Positions 1 through 7,789 of a stretch of DNA of 64,000 nt are shown here, in pieces. Below the pieces are notes generated by a model. The model searched no databases. It was not told where the DNA came from and saw only the letters and a list, made by a program, of their open reading frames with translations. The stretch is from Paenibacillus phytohabitans (GTDB lineage: Bacteria > Bacillota > Bacilli > Paenibacillales > Paenibacillaceae), in the NCBI RefSeq assembly GCF_013141775.1, contig NZ_WHOB01000093.1:62001-126000 (forward strand), in the 5' to 3' direction. Every line of letters begins with the position of its first letter. Positions within the stretch are counted from its first letter, which is position 1. A program made the position numbers and the translations under genes.

Positions 1-429
1 GCTGATATTCTCCGTCTTCTCCAGATAAGGCGTCAGATCATGGAACGCGCCCATCTTCACCAGGTTATTGAATTTGTCGTCCTTTCCGCCGTCCATGAGC
101 AGCAGATCATAGGAATCACCTGCCGACACGGCTACGGAGAGCTTATCGGTATAGGCCTCGGAGGGTACGAAGGTCACATCCAGATCAACGTTGCCGCGTT
201 TCTCCAGATCCTCCAGCGCTTTATTGCTGCCCATCTCCGGCGGATTGCCGAAGAGGATCGTCATCGCTTTGATGCTGGCCGGCTTGCCGCCAGTCTCTGT
301 CTGTGCGCTTCCATCCGGTGAGGCTGTGCTGCCTGCTGCAGAATTGTTGTTACCGGAGCAGCCTGCCAGGGCTGTTGCCATTAATGCTGCTGATGCCATA
401 AGCGGTACAAGCTTTCTTGTAAAATTCAT
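1..429 (-). CDS. Extracellular solute-binding lipoprotein of a sugar ABC transporter (N-terminal 143 residues, cut by window edge)
   Basis: Reading leftward from the ATG at 429 gives an uninterrupted frame that leaves the window. It opens with a lipoprotein signal: a basic start, a hydrophobic core, and lipobox LAGC with Cys24 as the lipidated residue. A low-complexity Ser/Ala/Asn/Gly linker follows. The mature part contains segments such as DLLLMDGGKDDKFNN and LVKMGAFHDLTPYLEK, typical of family 1 extracellular solute-binding proteins that carry oligosaccharides or modified sugars. The gene is divergent from a YesM/YesN-type two-component pair, a common arrangement in which the pair senses and induces the transporter. 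A catabolite-responsive element candidate lies just upstream. The substrate cannot be told from this fragment. Confidence 0.85.
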   Translation of the reverse strand, partial: MNFTRKLVPLMASAALMATALAGCSGNNNSAAGSTASPDGSAQTETGGKPASIKAMTILFGNPPEMGSNKALEDLEKRGNVDLDVTFVPSEAYTDKLSVAVSAGDSYDLLLMDGGKDDKFNNLVKMGAFHDLTPYLEKTENIS

Positions 430-452
430 TGTTATCCCCCATTCGCTTGTAT

Positions 453-466
453 TGAGTGCGTTTACA
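453..466 (-). promoter_or_regulatory. Candidate CcpA catabolite-responsive element (cre)
   Basis: On the minus strand the 14-mer TGTAAACGCACTCA fits the cre consensus TGWAANCGNTNWCA with one mismatch. It sits 24 bases upstream of the start of the sugar-binding lipoprotein gene, a position where CcpA would repress in the presence of glucose. The match is visual only; one-mismatch sites do occur by chance. Confidence 0.4.
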
Positions 467-653
467 TTGTTCTTACACTTTGGATTATAGAAGACACCGC
501 AGGTAGTGAACATGCCGGATTCGAGCCAAAGTGTCACCATTCTTAAGATTTCCCCGGATCTGTGTTTCTCCTTATTCTCCAATGTACTATAATCTTTATA
601 GGATAGCCTATCCAGCATCCAGCGTCTAAAACCGGTTAACGGAAGGGGTTCCT

Positions 654-2459
654 ATGAGTTCACCATTTTTCAGCTTTTTGCGGCGGAGCTTCTACATCAA
701 GATGATTCTCGTCATGTTCGCCATCTCCGTGATTCCGCTGATTGTATTGTCTATTATCTCTGTAAGCGTATCCACCACTACCGTAGAGAAACAGGTGAAC
801 CGTCTGAATGCCCAGCTGGTCAATCAGGTCGTAGACCGGATTGAATTAACCATGACCCGGCTGAGGGAATTAAGCGAGCAATACTCACGTATTTCGTCGA
901 TTCAGGGCGCGCTGGTTTCACCGTCGGCCCAATATTTTGAAGAGGTTGTCCGCAAAAAGGATCTGATCTCCGTGCTCAGCAGCGCCTCGGCGATTATCGG
1001 GAATGTTGAAGGACTGCAGGTCTATTCAGCTATTACAGGAGAAGTGCTCTCTTCTACGGAGGCCCCGGCTGCCCTTGCGGATTCCCCTTACCGGCCGCTG
1101 ATTGAAACGTATTTGGCCTCGGGGAAACCTAATATTTTTCTGGATAAGCACTCTCTGCCGGAACTTGCGATTCTGGACTCTTCCACCTATTATATCTCAC
1201 GGGTTCCCTTCGATTTGTATGAGGACTTGAAGGGAGTACTGCTGATCTCCATGAGCAATAACCAATACCAGCGGCAGATCGAGAATATTCAGCTCGGCAG
1301 CGAAGGCTCCATTTCGCTGTTGACCGAAGACGGGCTGACGATCGCTACAACCAGCAAGCTTGAGAAAGCCGAGGATACCCGGCGTGTACAGGGTATTCTC
1401 AAGCACTGGAAAGAGCTGAACCGCCCCGATCAATTCGCGGCAGGCTCTTCCATTGTCTCAGTCAAACAGACCTCAACCTACGACAACTGGATCGTGGTCT
1501 CGGAAATTCCGTCCAAGGAGCTTACCGCCAGCGCAGACATTATCCGGCGGACCGTAACTTATTTCCTGGTCATTCTTGCGGTGCTGGGGGCACTATGCGT
1601 TGTCGGGTTCGGATATCAGTTATACCGGCCGCTGCAAGCCGTGAAGCGGCAGGTCGATGCGCTTAAGAAAGGGCATTTCGAGGCCCGGGTCACTCATTTT
1701 GCCAATAATGAAATCGGGGATCTGGGCCGGATGCTCAATACGATGGCTGTCCGCATTCAGGATCTGCTGGCAGATTTGCATGATTCGGAGGATTTGAAGC
1801 GCAAACTGGAGATTAGAGCGTTGCAATCGCAGATTAATCCCCATTTCATGTACAATACCTTAAACACCATCCGGATGTTCGCCATGATGAAGGATTATGA
1901 GAAGATCAATTCGCTGATGGGCCGGCTGGTCGCGCTGCTGCGGTACTCTATGGAGAATTTCGAGCAGACCGTGCAGCTTCGGCAGGAGCTTGATTACTTG
2001 GCGGATTATGTGGGCCTGCTCAATATGCGGTATAAATGTCAAATCCGGCTGGAGTCCAGCATCGAGGAGCCGCTGCAGAGTATGCAGATTCCGAAGCTGA
2101 GCCTCCAGCCGCTGATCGAAAATTCTGTGTTCCATGGGATTCTTCCGCGTAAAACGCCGGAAGGGCATATCGGTATACGGGTCTTCACCGATACCGGCAA
2201 GAACTATATCATCCTTGAGATTACTGACGACGGGATTGGCCTTGCGGAAGCCGAACTGAAGAAGCTGCAGCTCCATCTGCTCCATGAAGAGTCCACGGAG
2301 AACATCGGGCTGCAGAATGTATGGCTGCGGATGAAACTGCTGTTCGGAGGGGATGCGCAAATTCTGCTCTCCAGTGCCCCGGGTGAAGGGCTGACGATCC
2401 GTATTATGCTGCCGTCTGAGAATGTTCTTGTAAAGGAGGAGCCTCATGAATCCCTATAG
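654..2459 (+). CDS. YesM-type sensor histidine kinase
   Basis: A 601-residue membrane sensor kinase. It has an N-terminal membrane segment (about 14-36), an extracytoplasmic sensor region (about 37-295, probably Cache-like), a second membrane segment (about 300-322), a HAMP linker (about 323-375), then the His_kinase motif QINPHFMYNTLNT with His397 as phosphoacceptor. The HATPase_c domain has the N-box LIENSVFHG and the G1 motif DDGIGL. This architecture is typical of the YesM/LytS group that partners AraC-type response regulators. A possible -10 (TATAAT, 588-593) lies upstream without a good -35. The next gene starts inside its last codons, a 14-nt overlap that suggests translational coupling. 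The divergent sugar-binding lipoprotein gene is the likely target of the pair. Ligand unknown. Confidence 0.9.
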   Translation: MSSPFFSFLRRSFYIKMILVMFAISVIPLIVLSIISVSVSTTTVEKQVNRLNAQLVNQVVDRIELTMTRLRELSEQYSRISSIQGALVSPSAQYFEEVVRKKDLISVLSSASAIIGNVEGLQVYSAITGEVLSSTEAPAALADSPYRPLIETYLASGKPNIFLDKHSLPELAILDSSTYYISRVPFDLYEDLKGVLLISMSNNQYQRQIENIQLGSEGSISLLTEDGLTIATTSKLEKAEDTRRVQGILKHWKELNRPDQFAAGSSIVSVKQTSTYDNWIVVSEIPSKELTASADIIRRTVTYFLVILAVLGALCVVGFGYQLYRPLQAVKRQVDALKKGHFEARVTHFANNEIGDLGRMLNTMAVRIQDLLADLHDSEDLKRKLEIRALQSQINPHFMYNTLNTIRMFAMMKDYEKINSLMGRLVALLRYSMENFEQTVQLRQELDYLADYVGLLNMRYKCQIRLESSIEEPLQSMQIPKLSLQPLIENSVFHGILPRKTPEGHIGIRVFTDTGKNYIILEITDDGIGLAEAELKKLQLHLLHEESTENIGLQNVWLRMKLLFGGDAQILLSSAPGEGLTIRIMLPSENVLVKEEPHESL

Positions 2460-4065
2460 AGTTGTACTCGTGGAGGACGAAATTCCGGCAAGAACGGTAT
2501 TCCGTCATTTCATTGAAGAGCGTGCCGATTTATTCACGCTGGTTGGCGAAGCCGAAGACGGCCGGGACGGACTTGAATTGTTCCTGAAGCACAAGCCGGA
2601 GCTTGTCGTAACCGATATCACCATGCCGGGCATGAATGGGCTTGAGATGCTAAGCGAAATTGAGAAAAGCGGAGAACGTCCGCCGCAGATCATCATCCTT
2701 ACCTGCCACCAGGATTTCCATTATGCCCAGCAGGCCATTCATCTGAAGGCGGCAGCCTATCTCATTAAAGATGACTGTCTTTCTGATCCCGGCCTGTTGA
2801 CCCGGACGATGGAGGAGCTGGCCTCCCAGGTGAACTCACTTGATGAAACCCGGGAAAAGCATCTCCAGCTGGAACAGCAGGTCCGGCTCAGTGAGGTGGA
2901 GATTGAGCAGAGCCTCTTTCTGGATATGCTGCTGAGTCCAGCGGCCGAAGCCAAGTGGCTGCGCAGTCTGGAGGACTCCCAGCTCCCGCTTCACGAACAA
3001 AGCTTCAAGGTATTGCTGCTGGAGCTGGACAGGAATTCCCTTCGCTTCCCGATCGATCAGCTTGAAGAGCTGAAGCTGTGGCAATTCGCCGGAGTCAACG
3101 TACTTAAGGAGCTGCTGGCCGGCATAGGCCCGCATAAAGTGATCGCGCTCGACAAGGGACGTTTTCTCGCCATATACACCGATACGTCAAAGGCTATGCG
3201 CCCCAATTTCCCGGAACAGGTGCTGGATTCCTTTGCCGCCAATCTCAAAATGAGCTGCATTGCCCTGCAGTGCAGCTTCGGCCAGGGACTGAAGGCCCGG
3301 CCTGAGGCACTGAAACGGCTGGCTTCTGCCCCCTATCCTTTCTTTTACCGCTTTGGCGAGAGCATCGCTATTGAGGATTGGGAACAAATCGCCCGTTTCC
3401 AGCGGATTCCGGAGCCCCTTAGCCGATTCTGGAGCAAGGTACTCAAGAAAGCACTGCTGGAGCCGCATTTGAACACAGCTGCACTGGAGCAGGAGCGCCT
3501 CTCCTTATACCGCCAGGCTATGGAGCAATCCTGGGACCCGGAGCAGATCAAATCCTTATATTTGAGAGTCTTCCTGGATATGAGCCATAACGTTATTGGA
3601 GCAGAGGGCGGTGCGGATCTCGAAGCGGACCTGCGTAAAAAAATGGAGCTGTGCCAGACCTTCAACTCCGTACACGAGGCGACCTGCGATTATTTCCGCA
3701 AGCTTCAGCAGCTTCAGGAGGGCGGCCGGAAGATCGATGCTTCGATTACAAGAATCATTCAGCACATGCGTGAAGACCTCAGCTATCCCTATAAGCTGGA
3801 GGAGCTGGCAGCTTCGATTAATTACAGTGTGCCTTATTTCAGCTCCATGTTCAAAAAAGCAGTAGGCGAAAGCTTCATTCAATACCTGTCCCGTCTGCGG
3901 ATTGAAAAGGCAAAGCTGCTGCTGCTTACCACGGATCATAAGACATTTGAAATTTCTGAATCTATCGGTTTTGAGAATTACCGGTCCTTTAACCGGATCT
4001 TCAAGAAAGAGGCCGGCGTATCCCCTTCCGATTACCGCAGAATGGGCATGGGAATGCCCCAATGA
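2446..4065 (+). CDS. YesN-type response regulator, AraC family
   Basis: A 539-residue cytoplasmic regulator. Its N-terminal receiver domain (about 1-125) has the acidic pocket VEDE (D11, E12), phosphoacceptor Asp57 in VVTDITMPG, and a conserved Lys in YLIKDD. A long middle region of the kind common in YesN proteins follows (about 140-420). The C-terminal pair of AraC helix-turn-helix motifs covers about residues 430-535, with the hallmark segments LEELAASINYSVPYFSSMFK and FENYRSFNRIFKKEAGVSP. It overlaps the upstream kinase gene by 14 nt, so both are made from one transcript and should act as a pair. It probably activates the divergent sugar transporter. The gene is convergent with modB. Confidence 0.9.
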   Translation: MNPYRVVLVEDEIPARTVFRHFIEERADLFTLVGEAEDGRDGLELFLKHKPELVVTDITMPGMNGLEMLSEIEKSGERPPQIIILTCHQDFHYAQQAIHLKAAAYLIKDDCLSDPGLLTRTMEELASQVNSLDETREKHLQLEQQVRLSEVEIEQSLFLDMLLSPAAEAKWLRSLEDSQLPLHEQSFKVLLLELDRNSLRFPIDQLEELKLWQFAGVNVLKELLAGIGPHKVIALDKGRFLAIYTDTSKAMRPNFPEQVLDSFAANLKMSCIALQCSFGQGLKARPEALKRLASAPYPFFYRFGESIAIEDWEQIARFQRIPEPLSRFWSKVLKKALLEPHLNTAALEQERLSLYRQAMEQSWDPEQIKSLYLRVFLDMSHNVIGAEGGADLEADLRKKMELCQTFNSVHEATCDYFRKLQQLQEGGRKIDASITRIIQHMREDLSYPYKLEELAASINYSVPYFSSMFKKAVGESFIQYLSRLRIEKAKLLLLTTDHKTFEISESIGFENYRSFNRIFKKEAGVSPSDYRRMGMGMPQ

Positions 4066-4107
4066 AAAACCCCCGATATCTCCAGAATTTCTGGTGATAC
4101 CGGGGGT
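4065..4107 (-). terminator. Intrinsic terminator downstream of modB
   Basis: CCCCCG and CGGGGG arms pair across a partly complementary interior (positions 4070-4106). Read on the minus strand, the hairpin is followed by TTTTTC, as expected for the end of modB. On the plus strand there is no T-run, so it is probably weak for the convergent regulator gene. Confidence 0.75.
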
Positions 4108-4125
4108 AATTCAGCTTACACTCCG

Positions 4126-4788
4126 TCAGGAACGGCGGTTAACAAACATCAGCATAAGGGCCGAGATGACAATAATCGAGCATACCCACATCCAGGCCAG
4201 CGTCATATTGCCTCCGTCAACCGCTACATAGATTGCGGTCGGCACCGTCTGGGTGCGCCCGGGAATGTTCCCCGCTACCATAATCGTAGCGCCGAATTCG
4301 CCCAGCCCCCTGGCAAACCCGAGCACATAACCTGCGGCCAGTGAACGGCTGGCCAGCGGAAGGGTTACATAGCGCAGGACCTGAAGCTCGCTGGCTCCCT
4401 GCGCCCGCGCGGCATCCTCAAGATCCTTCTCCACCCCTTCGAAGCCCGCCTTGACCGTCCTGTATACCAAGGGGAAAGCGACCACTACTGCGGCAATGAC
4501 CGCCGCGCCCCAGGTAAACAGAATGGTATGCTCGGTGAACTGTTCATACAGCCTGCCGATCCAGCTACGCCGGCCGAGGATCACCAGCAGGACGAAGCCG
4601 ACAACCGTCGGCGGCAGAACCAGCGGAAGCAGCAGGACCGTTTCAACCAGGCTGTGTCCGAAGAACCTCCGCCCTGCCATCTTCTTGGCTGCGAGCGTAG
4701 CCAGTAAGAACACTATAATGCTGGTAATCACTGAAATCTTGACCGAAAGCCAGACCGGGGCGAAAAAATCGGTCCAATTGATCTCCAT
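4126..4788 (-). CDS. modB: Molybdate ABC transporter permease ModB
   Basis: A 220-residue integral membrane protein with five or six hydrophobic segments. It carries the BPD_transp_1 coupling motif around EDAARAQGASELQVLRY, followed by LPLASRSLAAGYVLGFARGL. The sequence LPLVLPPTVVGFVLL and the ending LGEFGATIMVAGNIPGRTQT are characteristic of ModB/CysT permeases. It would pass molybdate (possibly tungstate) through the cytoplasmic membrane, receiving it from ModA. It lies about 30 nt downstream of modA on the same strand. No modC ATPase is found beside it: the next gene is a convergent regulator. The ATPase must be encoded elsewhere or shared. Confidence 0.92.
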   Translation of the reverse strand: MEINWTDFFAPVWLSVKISVITSIIVFLLATLAAKKMAGRRFFGHSLVETVLLLPLVLPPTVVGFVLLVILGRRSWIGRLYEQFTEHTILFTWGAAVIAAVVVAFPLVYRTVKAGFEGVEKDLEDAARAQGASELQVLRYVTLPLASRSLAAGYVLGFARGLGEFGATIMVAGNIPGRTQTVPTAIYVAVDGGNMTLAWMWVCSIIVISALMLMFVNRRS

Positions 4789-4817
4789 CTCTTCTCACCC
4801 CATTTATATAGTAGTTA

Positions 4818-5597
4818 TTATTGTGCTAATTGAAAGCCGTAGCTTGTAAATACCGCGTCCGCCGCTGTTGTCTGTACATAATCGTAGAATGCCTTGGCCT
4901 CCGCCTGATGCGAGGACTCCTTAACAATGCCTACCGGATAATTAATGGCCTTGTGCACATGTCCGCCCACTGTCAGGGCAATCTTCACTTTGTTCGACGT
5001 AAGCGCGTCTGTCTTGTAGACGAAGCCGGCATCTGCATTGCCTGTTTCCACATAAGACAATACCTGACGGACATCCTTGGCAAAGACCAGCTTGCTCTGC
5101 AGCGTATCCCATACCTTCTTAGCCGTCAATGACTGCTGCGCATATTGCCCGGCCGGCACCGATTCCGGCTGGCCGACAGCCACCTTCTTGAAGGCTTTAT
5201 CGGTAAGCTGGGTGATTGTAGTAATGGAAGTCTTCGAATCAGAAGGCACCACGAGAACCAGCTGATTCTTCAGCAGTTCCGTATTATCACTAATGAGCCC
5301 GCCATCTACCAGGGCAGTCATCTGTTTGTCTCCTGCAGAGAAGAACAGATCAGCCGGAGCGCCTTGTTCAATCTGCTTTTGCAGCGTACCGGAAGCACCG
5401 TAGTTAAAAACAAGATCAATACCGGGATGCTGCTTCTCGTAAGTCACGGCAATCTTGTCGAGACTGTCCTGCAGGCTGGCTGCCGCAGATATAATAATTT
5501 CAGTTTTCTTAGCTGCCTGTGCCTGTTCAGCAGGTGCAGCAGACAATCCCGCCGCTACCAATCCCGCTACTAACACTAACCCCAACTTCTTGAACAT
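4818..5597 (-). CDS. modA: Molybdate-binding protein ModA
   Basis: A 259-residue periplasmic-type binding protein. A Sec signal peptide (basic start, GLVLVAGLVAAGLSAAPAEQ) precedes the mature domain. Family signatures are ISAAASLQDSLDKI at the N-terminus, FNYGASGTLQKQIEQGAPAD, and GFVYKTDAL. The Ser/Thr/Tyr-bearing loops are those that bind the oxyanion in this family. There is no lipobox Cys, so in a Gram-positive it may be retained through an uncleaved signal or released; this is worth noting. The frame extends upstream, but the start at 5597 is the one placed 7 nt after GGAGG. It is followed at once by modB. Confidence 0.92.
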   Translation of the reverse strand: MFKKLGLVLVAGLVAAGLSAAPAEQAQAAKKTEIIISAAASLQDSLDKIAVTYEKQHPGIDLVFNYGASGTLQKQIEQGAPADLFFSAGDKQMTALVDGGLISDNTELLKNQLVLVVPSDSKTSITTITQLTDKAFKKVAVGQPESVPAGQYAQQSLTAKKVWDTLQSKLVFAKDVRQVLSYVETGNADAGFVYKTDALTSNKVKIALTVGGHVHKAINYPVGIVKESSHQAEAKAFYDYVQTTAADAVFTSYGFQLAQ

Positions 5598-5633
5598 TTC
5601 CATTCCTCCCATGTATGTATCTTATATATTTTG

Positions 5634-5648
5634 GTGCTATTCTAGCAC
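5634..5648. promoter_or_regulatory. Perfect inverted repeat upstream of modA
   Basis: GTGCTA and TAGCAC are separated by 3 nt, 37 nt upstream of the modA start, in an AT-rich stretch. This could be an operator or a small hairpin in the modA leader. I do not recognise it as a ModE site or Moco riboswitch. Confidence 0.35.
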
Positions 5649-5749
5649 ATCTTTTTTGGTTTTACTATACGTTTTGATTATGTTTGATTATATTTAGTTA
5701 TTATTGATATGAACAAGTGATAATTCCAGCTGTAAGTATAGCTACTCAG

Positions 5750-5788
5750 AAAAAATAGCCCTTACAAGCCAAAGGCCTGCAGGGCTAT
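5750..5788 (-). terminator. Intrinsic terminator of the peptide-transporter operon
   Basis: ATAGCCCT pairs with AGGGCTAT (5755-5788). On the minus strand the hairpin is followed by a run of six T, directly after the last permease gene of the operon. Confidence 0.8.
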
Positions 5789-5801
5789 CAGTGAACAGAA
5801 G

Positions 5802-6695
5802 TTAATTCTTCATCCGCGGGTCAAGCACGTCGCGCAGGCCGTCCCCTACCAGATTGAAGCCAAGCACGGTCAGCATAATGGACAGCCCCGGGAAAATAAC
5901 CGTCCAGGGTGCCTTCTGGATGAACTGCCGTGAATCCGAGAGCATCTTGCCCCATTCCGGATCGGGCGGCTGTGCGCCGAGTCCCAGGAAGCCAAGTGCA
6001 GCTGCCTCAATAATCGCGGTGGCGATGCCAAGTGTCCCTTGCACGATAATCGGCGTTAAGCTGTTCGGCAGAATATGGGTCAGCAGAATGCGGTTATTCG
6101 TCATTCCGATCGCCCGGGCTGCCGTAATGTACTCCTCCGATTTCAGAGAGAGTACCTTGGCCCTTACCAGCCGGCCATAGGTAGGGATATTAACTATGGC
6201 AATCGCATACAGCGCATTCTGCAGCGAAGGCCCCAGAATGGCTACGATGGCAATGGCCAGCAGAATACTCGGGAAGGCCAGCAGAATATCGAACATGCGG
6301 GAGATCAGCATATCAATCCATTTGCCGTAGAATCCCGCAAGAATCCCCAGAAACGTACCGACAACAATGGAGCCGATAACCGAGAAGAAGCCCACCCAGA
6401 GAGAGATCCGGGCACCGTATAGAATACGGGTGAACATATCTCTGCCCAGATCATCTGTACCGAACCAGTGGTCAGCGGACGGCGCCTTGAGCCGGTTAAC
6501 CAGCTCCTGCTCCTTGAAGCCGTAAGGGGCGATGAAGGGTGCCAGCAGGGCAATCAGCACAAAAAATACGATGATGCCAAGGCCGGCCATCGCTGTCTTA
6601 TTCTTGCGGAAAGCCTTCCACGCATCCCGCCAAGGCCCGGAAACCTTGTCAGCAGGTACAGCCGGGGGCGTTACTTGAATTGATGCCTGTCCCAT
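5802..6695 (-). CDS. Oligopeptide/dipeptide ABC transporter permease (DppC/OppC family)
   Basis: A 297-residue permease with an N-terminal OppC_N segment (membrane span around GLGIIVFFVLIALLAPF) and a C-terminal BPD_transp_1 domain with five further spans. The periplasmic motif DHWFGTDDLGRDMFTRILYG and the ATPase-coupling loop around EEYITAARAIGMTN are diagnostic of the family. It forms the membrane channel with the adjacent DppB-like subunit. The start at 6695 was chosen over an upstream GTG (6710) because GAGGGGTG stands at correct spacing before it. It is the last gene of the five-gene operon and is followed by a terminator. Confidence 0.93.
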   Translation of the reverse strand: MGQASIQVTPPAVPADKVSGPWRDAWKAFRKNKTAMAGLGIIVFFVLIALLAPFIAPYGFKEQELVNRLKAPSADHWFGTDDLGRDMFTRILYGARISLWVGFFSVIGSIVVGTFLGILAGFYGKWIDMLISRMFDILLAFPSILLAIAIVAILGPSLQNALYAIAIVNIPTYGRLVRAKVLSLKSEEYITAARAIGMTNNRILLTHILPNSLTPIIVQGTLGIATAIIEAAALGFLGLGAQPPDPEWGKMLSDSRQFIQKAPWTVIFPGLSIMLTVLGFNLVGDGLRDVLDPRMKN

Positions 6696-6706
6696 AGGTT
6701 CACCCC

Positions 6707-7711
6707 TCACTTGTAGTTGATGCGCGGATCAATGACGGCATACAGCAGATCCACCAGCAGATTAATGAACACGAAGATAAAAGCAATGATCAGAATGCCG
6801 GTCTGGATGACCGGATAGTCGCGTGAGCTGATCGCCTCAAATATATATCTTCCCACGCCCGGCCAGGCAAAGATTGTCTCTGTCAGCACCGCACCGCCGA
6901 GAAGCGCACCTGTCTGCAGACCTACTACGGTCAGCACGGGAATCAGCGCATTCTTAAGTGCATGCTTATATACGACAAGGAATTGCGACAATCCTTTGGC
7001 CTTTGCCGTACGGATGTAGTCGGAGTTCATGACCTCCAGCATACTCGAACGGGTCATCCGGGCAATAATTGCCATCGGAATGGTGCCCAGTGCTATGCTT
7101 GGCAGGATCAGATGCTTGATGACCGTCCACAGCTGGCGCCAGTCTCCTGCCAGTATCGTGTCGATCACATACAGATTGGTTATACTCTCCACGGGATTCC
7201 GTTGATCCATCCTGCCTATAGAGGGCAGCCAGTGCAGCTTCAGCGCGAATAACATCTGCTCCATCAGCCCCAGCCAGAAGATCGGCATGGACACGCCAAT
7301 GAGCGCTATAATCATCGCCGTATAATCAAACCAGGAATTCTGCCGCCAGGCACTTAGAATACCGGCGTTCACTCCTACAAAGGTAGCGAACAGCATACTC
7401 GCTGCCGTAAGCTCCAGCGTTGCCGCCAGATAAGGCATAATCTCTTTGGCAATCGGTGTCTTAGTCCGGATCGAGGTTCCCAGATCGCCCTGCACCAAAT
7501 CTCCCATATAATTGAAGTATTGCTGCAGCCAAGGTTTGTCGAGACCAAGCTGCTCGCGCAGCGCCTGTTTGGACTGCTCGGTTGCCTTTTGGCCCAGAAT
7601 GGTTTCGGCCGGATCACCCGGAATGGCATGAATAATGGAGAAGACGATAATCGTCATTCCGATCAGCACAGGGAATAAAACCATGACACGTTTTAATAGG
7701 TAGGAGTTCAA
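6707..7711 (-). CDS. Oligopeptide/dipeptide ABC transporter permease (DppB/OppB family)
   Basis: A 334-residue permease with six membrane spans. The first span (about 9-31) is followed by the family motif HAIPGDPAETILG, and the coupling loop YIRTAKAKGLSQFLVVYKHA precedes the LLGGAVLTETIFAWPGVGRY segment near the C-terminus. The start codon is TTG (7711), supported by AAGGTGAG at good spacing. It pairs with the next gene to form the translocation channel. Some family members move nickel, glutathione or opines rather than peptides; the sequence alone does not decide the substrate. Confidence 0.93.
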   Translation of the reverse strand: MNSYLLKRVMVLFPVLIGMTIIVFSIIHAIPGDPAETILGQKATEQSKQALREQLGLDKPWLQQYFNYMGDLVQGDLGTSIRTKTPIAKEIMPYLAATLELTAASMLFATFVGVNAGILSAWRQNSWFDYTAMIIALIGVSMPIFWLGLMEQMLFALKLHWLPSIGRMDQRNPVESITNLYVIDTILAGDWRQLWTVIKHLILPSIALGTIPMAIIARMTRSSMLEVMNSDYIRTAKAKGLSQFLVVYKHALKNALIPVLTVVGLQTGALLGGAVLTETIFAWPGVGRYIFEAISSRDYPVIQTGILIIAFIFVFINLLVDLLYAVIDPRINYK

Positions 7712-7789
7712 GTTGGCTCACCTTCCAGTGGTCCTTAAGCATAACTTGCCGCCCGGCATGCGGCGGCAAGGAAATGCTTATGGAGCATA

